From an uncultured Clostridia bacterium (lineage in GTDB: Bacteria > Bacillota > Clostridia > Christensenellales > CAMQZB01), in the NCBI GenBank assembly GCA_947039455.1, contig CAMQZB010000010.1, positions 1-56,673 of the forward strand: a stretch of DNA of 56,673 bases. Direction: 5' to 3'. The notes beneath the pieces are model-generated. The model was not told where the DNA came from, did no database searches, and was given only the letters and a program-made list of their open reading frames with translations. Shown piece after piece: positions 26,791-34,843 of this stretch (positions are counted from its first letter, which is position 1; the number at the start of each line of letters is the position of its first letter). The position numbers and the translations under genes are program-made.

Positions 26791-27417
26791 TTATTCGATT
26801 TCATAATATTTTTGAAAAATCTTGTCAAAGTATCTTATCAACAGCTGTATCAAAAATGCCACACCTATTGAAACAAAGAATGCCATTGAGAATGCTTTTG
26901 TATATGCATTGAAAAATGCAATAAACAAAACGCCTACTACTACTAGCAATATCATCAAAGATTTTCCCAAATTGTTGAAGATTAATAATACTGTATTTGT
27001 GAATGTTTTTTTCAAAGTATTATCGAATCTTGACATAACAGGGAATACAAATATCATATATATTAGCACAAGAATTAATAAAAATATCATCAATGCTTCT
27101 ATTAAATTATATTGGTCTATTCCATGTGTGAACCAGATATTGAATGCAATGCCTAATATTACAATTAGGCACATTGCAAACATTTTTGTTGTTTCTTTAA
27201 AAGATTTTTTGAATTCAGCAAAGAAAATTTTGTGTAATTTCAAATTATCTTCCTCTGCCTTTCTGTTTTTATATCTAAAACTAGTATAATAAAGGCTAGA
27301 TACTGATGTGCCAATTGTAATAATTGGCAAGCAAGTCACTACGAAACATAAATTTAATATCAACATATCATATAAATATTGTAGTGCATTATTTATTAAT
27401 CCATCTTCTTTTAACAT
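26791..27417 (-). CDS. YesL/DUF624 membrane protein
   Basis: A 208-residue protein with five to six hydrophobic helices and the YesL-like start (LKEDGLINNALQYLYDMLIL). Such proteins commonly accompany CUT1 sugar ABC transporters in Firmicutes; their function is unsettled. It lies 34 bp downstream of the MalG-type permease and just before nanA, a typical location. Confidence 0.8.
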   Translation of the reverse strand: MLKEDGLINNALQYLYDMLILNLCFVVTCLPIITIGTSVSSLYYTSFRYKNRKAEEDNLKLHKIFFAEFKKSFKETTKMFAMCLIVILGIAFNIWFTHGIDQYNLIEALMIFLLILVLIYMIFVFPVMSRFDNTLKKTFTNTVLLIFNNLGKSLMILLVVVGVLFIAFFNAYTKAFSMAFFVSIGVAFLIQLLIRYFDKIFQKYYEIE

Positions 27418-27451
27418 GTTTTAAATCTCTCTTTTGTTTTTTTTTACTAGC

Positions 27452-28288
27452 TTAGCCTTTTACAGCGCCAAGTGTTATTCCTTGTGTAAATGATTTTTGG
27501 AATGCAACGAAAATTGCAATTATTGGAAGTGCTGATAATGCTGCTCCTGCCATCAATACTCCATAGTCACTTGAAAATTCTCCTTGCAATGTTGCTAGTC
27601 CTAGTTGTAATGTTAGATTTTCTCTTGACGTAAGCATGATTAATTGCAAGAAATAATCGTTCCAACTTGAAATAAACGTGAAAATTGCTAAGGCTGCTAT
27701 TCCTGATTTTACCATTGGGATAACAATTTTAATAAACGTTCCAAATTCACTTGAGCCATCAACTTTCGCGGCTTCTAGAAGCTCATTTGGTATGTTTTCC
27801 GAGAACTGCTTCATTAGGAATATTCCGAAAGGCCAACCTATCGCAGGCAAAATTGCTGCTGCCATTGTGTTGTGAAACCCTAAGAAACTTACTAATTTTA
27901 CAAGTGGTACAAGTACTACTTGTTTTGGAAGTGCCATCGCAAATACAAACATTGAGAACAGCGTTACTGCTCCTATAAATTTCTTCTTAGCTAAAACATA
28001 TCCTGCTAGAGTTGAAACGGCACAAACTAAAGCCATTGTGATTCCTGATATCCAAATACTGTTGAAGAACCATTTCAATGTTGGTTGCAAAAACAGCTTT
28101 TCCCATGACGCCATTGTTGGGTTTAATGGGAAAAATTGTGGTGGTAAGATCAATGAATCTAATCTAGTTTTAAATGATCCTGTTATTATCCAATAAAATG
28201 GAAAAATGAAGATTATTGTTATGAAAAGTAAAATTATTATTGTTGTCGTATCAAAGACTTTTTTCTTCGTTGATTTAATATTCGCCAT
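27452..28288 (-). CDS. Sugar ABC transporter permease, MalG/CUT1 type
   Basis: A 278-residue inner-membrane permease with six helices. The EAA loop, ELLEAAKVDGSSEFGTFIKI (near residue 180), docks the ATPase. It pairs with the MalF-type permease 13 bp upstream. No ATPase gene is in the operon, so a shared MsmK-type ATPase encoded elsewhere must power it. Context makes sialic acid, or a derivative, the likely substrate. Confidence 0.9.
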   Translation of the reverse strand: MANIKSTKKKVFDTTTIIILLFITIIFIFPFYWIITGSFKTRLDSLILPPQFFPLNPTMASWEKLFLQPTLKWFFNSIWISGITMALVCAVSTLAGYVLAKKKFIGAVTLFSMFVFAMALPKQVVLVPLVKLVSFLGFHNTMAAAILPAIGWPFGIFLMKQFSENIPNELLEAAKVDGSSEFGTFIKIVIPMVKSGIAALAIFTFISSWNDYFLQLIMLTSRENLTLQLGLATLQGEFSSDYGVLMAGAALSALPIIAIFVAFQKSFTQGITLGAVKG

Positions 28289-28301
28289 AATTCTCCTCCC
28301 C

Positions 28302-29225
28302 CTAACCTTTTGAGCTAAATGCTTTATATTGAACTATACTAAATATTCCAATAATTACTGCTAATATTACTCCCATCGCATTTGCATATCCAAATTGCTT
28401 GAATGTGAATGCCATTTCATATACTAGATACATTATTGTAGAAGAATGATAGTCTGGTGCTCCACTTGTAAGTAACTGAACTAGACTGAAACATTGGAAT
28501 GTATTAATCGTTGTTATCATTACTACATATAGAGTCGTTGGTAAGATTCCTGGCCATGTTATATGTCTAAATACTTGCCATTCTGTTGCACCATCAATTT
28601 TTGATGCTTCAATTTGTGCGGTGTCTAAATTTCCAAGTGCTGCAATATATAAAATTATAGGTTGTCCTACACTTGTTGTAATCAAAATTATAATTATCGC
28701 CATCAATGCGAATCTTTCATCACCAAGCCATGCTATTTCTTGTTGTATTACTCCCATGTTCATCAATACCCAGTTCAAAACACCATTGTATTGATCAAAC
28801 ATCCAAGCCCATACTACTGTTACGGCTACGGTTCCGGTTACTACCGGTAAATAAAATATTCCTCTGAATAGTGAGCGAGTAAACGATTTTCTATTATATA
28901 AAACATATCCTACAAACAGTGCAAATATTACTGTTATAGGAACTGCAACAACTACTAACACTATTGTGTTTTTTAATGATCTCAAAAACGCTTGATCTTG
29001 AAATAATCTTATGTAATTGTCTAGACCGTTAAATTCAAAACTAGAACTTGTGTAATTAAAGAAACTTGTAAATACACCCATTAAAATAGGTATTACTACA
29101 AATACTACAAAGAAAAACAAACATGGCAACAAAAATAGATATGATACTAAGGTTTCTCTTCTTTTCATAGGTAGTTTTTGATACCAATTTGGTTTCGATT
29201 TATTTGATGTTATTTTTTCCACCAT
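28302..29225 (-). CDS. Sugar ABC transporter permease, MalF/CUT1 type
   Basis: A 307-residue permease with six membrane helices and an EAA loop reading EASKIDGATEWQVFRHITWP near residue 215. It is the second gene of the operon, after the binding protein, and forms a heterodimer with the MalG-type partner. Start at 29225 behind an AAAGGGGGG-type site. Confidence 0.9.
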   Translation of the reverse strand: MVEKITSNKSKPNWYQKLPMKRRETLVSYLFLLPCLFFFVVFVVIPILMGVFTSFFNYTSSSFEFNGLDNYIRLFQDQAFLRSLKNTIVLVVVAVPITVIFALFVGYVLYNRKSFTRSLFRGIFYLPVVTGTVAVTVVWAWMFDQYNGVLNWVLMNMGVIQQEIAWLGDERFALMAIIIILITTSVGQPIILYIAALGNLDTAQIEASKIDGATEWQVFRHITWPGILPTTLYVVMITTINTFQCFSLVQLLTSGAPDYHSSTIMYLVYEMAFTFKQFGYANAMGVILAVIIGIFSIVQYKAFSSKG

Positions 29226-29294
29226 ATAGCCCCCCTTTTAAAATAATGAGGAGCAAGCACAACTATGCTTGCTCCCCACAGCTAACTATAATAA

Positions 29295-30596
29295 TTATTT
29301 AATCGTTTTATTTGCCTCAGTATTATAATACTTCGCTGCTTCTTCACCAGTCATTTCACCAGTTATGATTTTTTGAAGTGTTCCATACCAAAGTGGTCTC
29401 ATATCTGAATAACCATCAATTGTATTATAGTAAGGCATATAATATTCTGATAAGCTTGCATAGAATTCCATGTCAGCGTTTCCAGCATATAAGTTTCCAA
29501 AAGATTTTCTAACTGGGAAACAGTTAGTTGCTTTTACAGTTTCTTTTCCAATTACTTCGTCATCAGCTAGGAATTTAACAAACTCTTTTGATGCTGCGAC
29601 TTTTGCTGCATCATCGTTTTTGAAAATTGCATAACCATTAACTAGGTATTCTAAACTTGTGTCAGTTCCTTCTGGTGAAGGGAATGGTAGGCCAATAGCT
29701 TCCATGCCGGCTTCTTTCATTAGGTCTGCGTTTCCTTTAGCTACGTTTGGTGACCAAAGTCCTGTACACCAGAATGTATTGTTTACTGGAGTTACGAAGT
29801 TTTTGATTGCCATTCCGCCATCAGATGCGATTGAAGGTGTTAACCATCCTTCTTTCATACCTTTTTCAATAAGTTCGAATGCTGCGATTCCTTCAGCTGT
29901 ATCCATTGTGTATTTTGATACTTCTGAATCTGTTAAGTGTGCGCCTGTAAGTGCTGGAACAAATGCTCTTGTTCCTTGATCTCCACCTTGACTCTTAGCG
30001 AACATTTCAAAACCTTTATACCCTTTTGCTGCCATATCTTTTGATAGTGAAACAAACTCTTCAGTTGTCCAAGCTCTGTCGCCTTCCATGTTGATTCTAT
30101 CAAGCATTCCAGCTTCTTCCAAAGCTGTTTTTGAAACTGCCATTGTGAATGGTGCTGCACTTGATGGATACATCCAATAGTTTGTTCCGTCTCCACATGC
30201 TGCTAATACGTTTTCATTTGTGATATCAGCTGCAAGTCCTGAATCCTTTACCATATCATCAACTGATACAAGATGTCCTGCTTTTCCCCACTCAATTACA
30301 CGACCTGGTGCATCAAAAACAACGTTTGGTGCAGTTCCGCCTTCAATTGCAGTAACGATTTTGTTAGGACCATTCGCAAAGTCAATAATTTCTACATTAA
30401 CTTGAATGCCTTCGTTTTCATCCATGAATTTTTGAGCTAATTCTTTTTCATATTTACCTGACACACCGTCAACTGTTGCAAATACTGGGAATGCCCACCA
30501 TGTGATTTCCACTTTCTCTGGAGCTTTTGGACCACAGCCCGCAAACGCACCAATTACTAGTACACATACTAACAATAAACAAATAACTTTTTTCAT
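29295..30596 (-). CDS. Sialic-acid-type ABC transporter substrate-binding lipoprotein
   Basis: A 433-residue extracellular solute-binding protein (CUT1 class). It has a lipoprotein signal peptide with lipobox AFAGC, cysteine at residue 21. The mature part has the usual two-lobe pattern, including EITWWAFPVF at the start and WMYPSSAAPFTMAVSKTALE in the middle. It is the first gene of the nan operon. The ligand (Neu5Ac or the 2,7-anhydro form) cannot be decided from sequence; no intramolecular trans-sialidase or oxidoreductase of the anhydro pathway is encoded beside it. Confidence 0.9.
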   Translation of the reverse strand: MKKVICLLLVCVLVIGAFAGCGPKAPEKVEITWWAFPVFATVDGVSGKYEKELAQKFMDENEGIQVNVEIIDFANGPNKIVTAIEGGTAPNVVFDAPGRVIEWGKAGHLVSVDDMVKDSGLAADITNENVLAACGDGTNYWMYPSSAAPFTMAVSKTALEEAGMLDRINMEGDRAWTTEEFVSLSKDMAAKGYKGFEMFAKSQGGDQGTRAFVPALTGAHLTDSEVSKYTMDTAEGIAAFELIEKGMKEGWLTPSIASDGGMAIKNFVTPVNNTFWCTGLWSPNVAKGNADLMKEAGMEAIGLPFPSPEGTDTSLEYLVNGYAIFKNDDAAKVAASKEFVKFLADDEVIGKETVKATNCFPVRKSFGNLYAGNADMEFYASLSEYYMPYYNTIDGYSDMRPLWYGTLQKIITGEMTGEEAAKYYNTEANKTIK

Positions 30597-30666
30597 CTCT
30601 TTCCTCCAATAAACTTTTCAAATTGTTTTCTCAATTTGACATATTTTTCATAGTCAACTTAAGATA

Positions 30667-30756
30667 AATAGTTTACGTTCTTATCATTTCGTAAACTATT
30701 CCTTACTTTGTCCTACAATATATTTTAATTATATCACGAATTTATTCACTTGTCAA
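30667..30756 (-). promoter_or_regulatory. Promoter and operator of the nan operon
   Basis: TTGACA (30756-30751) and TATAAT (30733-30728) on the minus strand are separated by 17 bp. Downstream of the expected start lies a perfect 11-bp inverted repeat, AATAGTTTACG / CGTAAACTATT (30667-30677? to 30700, 12-bp spacer, arms ending at 30677 and starting at 30690). It is about 70-100 bp before the binding-protein gene, a place where a roadblock repressor could act. The GntR-family protein in the operon is one candidate binder, although the wide spacer is unusual for GntR. Confidence 0.65.
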
Positions 30757-31308
30757 TATAGAATTAAAATTTATTTACTATAAAAACTATACTTTAAAAT
30801 TACACAAATCATATTATATGTGCTTTTTTTACTATTTTCGACATAATTTTCCAAGAGTTTGTACTACAAAGTATATCGTTACCATTTATGCGAAAAAATA
30901 TGAATGTTTTTCATATTTTTTAATCATTGTATTATTAATAGTAAATCTCAAAAAAAAAATTGCAATATCCAAAGATCTATCTCAATATAACTAAACTTAT
31001 TATCAAACTCAGTTTCTCCGCCTTTATCCACTTTTACAAGGTAGCTAGAATACTAAAGTCTATAAAATAATAGTCATTAGCGGACTTTCACTATAACATA
31101 TTAATTATTATCCTACTGAAAAATAGATGTCGTTTATAATTTGTTTATCTTTGTACCACCATATCTTAAAGATATGAAAAAAGCTGGTATAGATTCAATG
31201 CCACACGGTTTCATTATCTCAGCATTTTTTGTCATAGTTACTATTACTGTAAAATATTTCATGGATATTGTACAGCATTGGATCTCAGTAATATACAATA
31301 CTTAGATA
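30757..31308 (+). pseudogene. Gene-poor stretch ending in a decayed tyrosine recombinase fragment
   Basis: Most of this stretch is AT-rich with no gene. Near 31160-31305 the plus strand stays open and reads LKDMKKAGIDSMPHGFIISA, then MDIVQHWISVIYNT and a stop; LDKTK follows the stop in frame. This resembles the end of phage-type integrases (PHGFRHT, then VQ.WLGHS...T.NTY.HLDKTK), with the RHT and GHS boxes lost. I regard it as a possible integrase fossil only. Confidence 0.3.
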
Positions 31309-31350
31309 AAACAAAACCAATAGCGTTCTTAAATGCTATTGGTTTTGTTT
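31309..31350 (+). terminator. Terminator-like hairpin after the integrase fossil
   Basis: A 16-bp perfect inverted repeat (AAACAAAACCAATAGC and its complement at 31335-31350) with a 10-nt loop and T-rich 3' arm. Confidence 0.7.
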
Positions 31351-31425
31351 TGTTTTCAAGCACCTTTCCATTACAACATCAGCACTTTCAGCTATGTGCA
31401 TTTTGTCCATAGTTCTAGATGAAAT

Positions 31426-32225
31426 TTATGATACTTCTTCTACACCAATTAAATCACCTTGGCTGTCATAAACTGTTTTCAGTTGCAATTTACCGCCCTC
31501 TTTAATTGATTTGCACATTAATACTCCGCCATTTGGGTTTGTATCGGAGAATGATTTTACTAGCTCGCCTTTATAGTATATGTTTCTGAAATAGTTCTCT
31601 AGTGGTTCAAAAGTTATATCAAATTTCTCATAACCGCTCATTCTATCTGCTGCATAATTACTTTCAGCCTTTGGAACTATTGTTCCATCTTCAATTGGCA
31701 CTGCACTCTATATTGCACTTGATTGACTTTCTTTTTGCTTTTGAATATCTAACATAATTTTTTCATAATAAGGTTGAGTAATTTCACCATTATTAAGCAA
31801 CACATCAAGTTTATCAGTTTAGTCGCCTATGCTTTCAGCGGAAAACTCTTGAACCTTTCCAGTTTTTTCGTTAGTGAAAATTACTTTATACCCTTGTTTG
31901 CTTTGATTTATATTATCTTTAAAATCATCAACATGATATGAACCTATCATTGAGTCACCATTTTCGAATACTATTTGTTTAATTTCTACTCCACTTTTAA
32001 TCTGCTCAATTTGTTTTTCACAGTTTTTAATTTGGTTTTCCATATCTTCTTGTGTGATATCGTTTAACTTTAACATCATTTTCATAAATTCTTCATCTTA
32101 CATTTCTTCTTTGAAACGCTTAATTTTTTCTTCAAGCATTTCAATAGTTACAACTTCCCACTCGGTTTCTTGTTGTTTTAAAAGTCAAATAATCTTAGTA
32201 GGATACTTAACTCTAAAAATTACGG
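31426..32225 (-). pseudogene. Hypothetical gene with four in-frame stops
   Basis: One reading frame can be followed for about 260 codons, from RVKYPTKII near 32210 to GDLIGVEEVS at 31426. It is interrupted by TGA after TKII, TAA after KRFKEEM, TAA after AESIGD and TAG after QSSAI, with no frameshift. The N-terminal part is coiled-coil-like and charged (DMENQIKNCEKQIEQIKSG); the C-terminal part is beta-rich. Both parts read as real protein, so this was a single gene killed by nonsense mutations. I do not recognise a family. Confidence 0.7.
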
Positions 32226-32303
32226 TTGCTATGATCCTAATTATATGATATATTATGATTAGAACCTGCAATATTAAAGAATTTGCAAATTTAGGAGAAT
32301 ATT

Positions 32304-32945
32304 ATGGTATTTAATAAAATCGATATGCCTACTTGGAATAGAAAAGATTCATACACTCATTATTTCAATTCAGTCCCTTGCACTTATAGTATGACTATAA
32401 ATTTGGATATCACTGATTTTTTAAAAGAAATACATCATCATAAGTTGAAGTTTTTTCCTTCAATCTTGTACGGTTTATCTTGCATTGTAAATCAACATAA
32501 AGAATTTCGTATGGACATTGACGAAGAAAACAATATCGGTTATTACAGCTTTTCAAATCCTTGCTACACCTTGTTTCACGCTGATTCAGAGACTATAACT
32601 AATGTTTGGACCGAATTTAGCGATAATTTCGATTCTTTCATGAAAAATTATACTGGCGATATGATTCAATTCAAAAGTGATTTCAAAAATTCAAAACCTA
32701 TAATTAACAAAAACTGTTTCAACGTTTCATGTATTCCATGGACGAGTTTTACTGGATTTAATTTAAATTTACAAAATGGATTCGACTGTTTACCACCAAT
32801 ATTTACTATCGGAAAATACTACGATAGCAATGGAAAAACATTGCTTCCTCTAGCAATTCAAGTTCACCATGCTGTCTGTGATGGGTTTCACCTTTCGCAA
32901 TTTATTGAGCATTTTCAAAATTGGATCAATGATTTCAAACTATAA
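32304..32945 (+). CDS. Chloramphenicol acetyltransferase-like protein (CatA type)
   Basis: A 213-residue protein with the full fold and length of type A chloramphenicol acetyltransferases, which inactivate the drug by acetyl-CoA-dependent transfer to its 3-hydroxyl. Catalytic His189 and Asp193 lie in QVHHAVCDGFH, and Ser148 in PWTSFTGFN, as in CAT-III numbering. The N-terminus (FNKIDMPTWNRKDSYTHY) also fits. GGAG lies upstream of the ATG at 32304; a terminator follows at 33001. It stands alone among mobile remnants, so transfer is likely. Divergent CatA homologues do not always confer resistance, and activity is not shown here. Confidence 0.85.
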   Translation: MVFNKIDMPTWNRKDSYTHYFNSVPCTYSMTINLDITDFLKEIHHHKLKFFPSILYGLSCIVNQHKEFRMDIDEENNIGYYSFSNPCYTLFHADSETITNVWTEFSDNFDSFMKNYTGDMIQFKSDFKNSKPIINKNCFNVSCIPWTSFTGFNLNLQNGFDCLPPIFTIGKYYDSNGKTLLPLAIQVHHAVCDGFHLSQFIEHFQNWINDFKL

Positions 32946-33000
32946 TCTTGTATTAGCATAATTTATAGCGTTTACAGTTTTTATCACAATAAATTCAAAT

Positions 33001-33040
33001 AGCCAACTAACTTAGAATGAAGTTAGTTGGCTATTTTTTT
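33001..33040 (+). terminator. Terminator after the CatA-like gene
   Basis: AGCCAACTAAC / GTTAGTTGGCT with a 10-nt loop, then seven T. The loop and flank resemble the hairpin at 6274-6316. Confidence 0.88.
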
Positions 33041-33084
33041 GTTTTATTTAGCTTTATCTTTTACATAGTTCTATTAGCAAAATT

Positions 33085-34077
33085 TCACTCTACGTTGCTA
33101 ACATTTATTCTATTTATTAGAGTCTTTATCAGCAATATCAATAGTACGATTTGAATTGCGAGAAGGGCTATGTACCCCCATTGATTTGAGATAAAAATAA
33201 ACGAATTAAGTTCAGGTGGACATGAAATTATGAATGATACAATTGCTGTTATTAAATATAAAATTCCAAGAATGATGAACCACTTCTGTGTATTTCGAGT
33301 ATCTGTATTTTTTCTCATATACACCACCCATAATACTACAAATGCTATTTGAATTACCATTGCAATTGCCGTTTGAATTGCTGCACTATATGATATCCAA
33401 AAGATTGAAACAAATCGAAAAGTGTACATTAAGTTGCAGATAAAATACTTGGCTGTTATCGAAATTAATTTTTGTTCTTTACTGAGGTTTTCTGCTTTAT
33501 AATACCACACTGACATTATTAAAAATAATACGAATGATACTAGTAGTACTGCAAAATTTAATAGTGAATAATTGTCGAAATTTTTCACTAATATTTGAAA
33601 TGATATTGGCAAACTACTAAATGTACCAAACCCAAAAATTATTGAAATTGAGTACAACTCCCAAAATACTACCCATACATTCCAACGTGCGTTTCCATTT
33701 TTATATGCTATAAAGAAGACTGCTACTAGTAATAACCCCACGCCAACTACTGAGTTAATAATTAAGAAAACAATCAGTGCAATAACAGTAAGTGTCATTC
33801 CAAATATACGATAATTTGCAGGTCTTGATTGTGGAATAGGGTTTCTATTTAATTGTTCTTTTTCATAATTATAGTTTACAATTGAATCAACTGATACTCC
33901 GAAAATTTCACTCATCTTCACAAGATTTTCAATATCTGGTTTACTAACAGATGTTTCCCATTTTGAAACCGACTGACGAGATACCTCCAGTAAATTCGCA
34001 AATTCGCCTTGCGACAACCCCTTCTCTTTTCGCAATTCATATATCCTATCTGATACCTGTATTTTATTATCATTCAT
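33085..34077 (-). CDS. XRE-family regulator with a membrane domain
   Basis: A 330-residue protein. Residues 8-66 form a Cro/C1 helix-turn-helix (GLSQGEFANLLEVSRQSVSK); residues 90-325 hold about seven membrane helices. Such fusions are common in Firmicutes and are thought to regulate genes in response to membrane or small-molecule signals. It is monocistronic, convergent with the CatA-like gene, with no obvious partner. The ATG at 34077 is preceded by GGGGAGCG. Confidence 0.85.
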   Translation of the reverse strand: MNDNKIQVSDRIYELRKEKGLSQGEFANLLEVSRQSVSKWETSVSKPDIENLVKMSEIFGVSVDSIVNYNYEKEQLNRNPIPQSRPANYRIFGMTLTVIALIVFLIINSVVGVGLLLVAVFFIAYKNGNARWNVWVVFWELYSISIIFGFGTFSSLPISFQILVKNFDNYSLLNFAVLLVSFVLFLIMSVWYYKAENLSKEQKLISITAKYFICNLMYTFRFVSIFWISYSAAIQTAIAMVIQIAFVVLWVVYMRKNTDTRNTQKWFIILGILYLITAIVSFIISCPPELNSFIFISNQWGYIALLAIQIVLLILLIKTLINRINVSNVE

Positions 34078-34300
34078 ATATCAACGCTCCCCTATTTAAT
34101 CTTAGTTTTATAAAAAACTTTTATTCATAAATTATATCATTGACTATTAGAAATGTCAATATTTTGCGATTTGCACTTTAGCAACCAACAGTTGCACTTT
34201 ATTTTCCACAAGATGTTGACAGTGATTTCGTCCTTTTTGAGACTACATTCCTATACGTAGAGATAATGAAAAGAGCCGATAATATTGGCTCTTTTGTTAG

Positions 34301-34500
34301 TTAGAATGGCATGTCTTCTTTGGATTGAGGGGATTTTGTGGGGTCTGTGGGGTCTGTGGTTTTTGTGGCGTAGACGTTTATGTCGTTGGCTACGTATTTG
34401 AAACCGTAGATTGTTTTGCCGTCTTTTTACGTAGTAATTTTCGACCAAACCCATTTGATGCCACTAAAGCGACTTTTGTAACCGAGTTCTCTGCTCTAGC
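34301..34500 (-). pseudogene. Frameshifted remnant with an SSB-like tail
   Basis: The minus strand reads KDGKTIYGFKYVANDINVYA, a Pro/Thr-rich linker, then SKEDMPF and a stop at 34301-34303. An acidic tail ending in MPF after a Pro-rich linker resembles the partner-binding tail of single-stranded DNA-binding proteins. Upstream pieces (VTKVALVASNGFG, ENYYVK) are in other frames and an in-frame TAA precedes KDGKT, so the gene is dead. It could be a mobile-element SSB or an unrelated phage-type protein. Confidence 0.4.
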
Positions 34501-34589
34501 ATTCTTTTTACACACCAAACTCAATCACACTAGTAGTACTAGCTTTTCGTCTTATTCCAATACTTTTGAATAAATACCATAAGCAAATT

Positions 34590-34806
34590 ACCGCATCACA
34601 ATCAAATAGGTATAAATATAAAAGAAAAACCACTATATATAGTGGTTTTTCAAATTGGTTGAGGTGAGGGGAATTGTATTAAGGTGTTGAAATTTGAATG
34701 TAGATGAATTATTCTGTTGTCCTGCGGGGTTTTACGCATGTTCTACTCTCAGTTTTTCGTCTATTTTCACACTCTTTCAATATTATGCACCATATTTGCA
34801 CCATCG
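34590..34806 (-). mobile_element. Integrase-end and tRNA-end scar, copy 1
   Basis: On the minus strand: a degenerate integrase C-terminus (GANMVHNIERV and a stop at 34767-34769), about 80 bp of decayed DNA, a tRNA-3'-end-like stretch (ATTCCCCTCACCTCAACCA), and a perfect 26-bp palindrome at 34625-34650 (core CCACTATATATAGTGG). The same order recurs at 44590-44772. Integrases often end close to their attachment site in a tRNA 3' end, which is what this looks like. No intact tRNA or integrase remains. Confidence 0.5.
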
Positions 34807-34843
34807 GATGTTATCGTATAGTGCGTTTTTAGATTCAGATCTA

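Noticed and set aside
31426-32225. Stop-codon recoding in the four-stop frame
   Set aside because: All three stop codons are involved and the same codons end normal genes nearby; pseudogene decay is simpler.
34324-34380. G-rich repeated GGGGTCTGTG tract as a possible quadruplex or CRISPR-like repeat
   Set aside because: It is the Pro/Thr-rich linker of a decayed SSB-like gene read on the other strand; only two or three imperfect units and no spacers.
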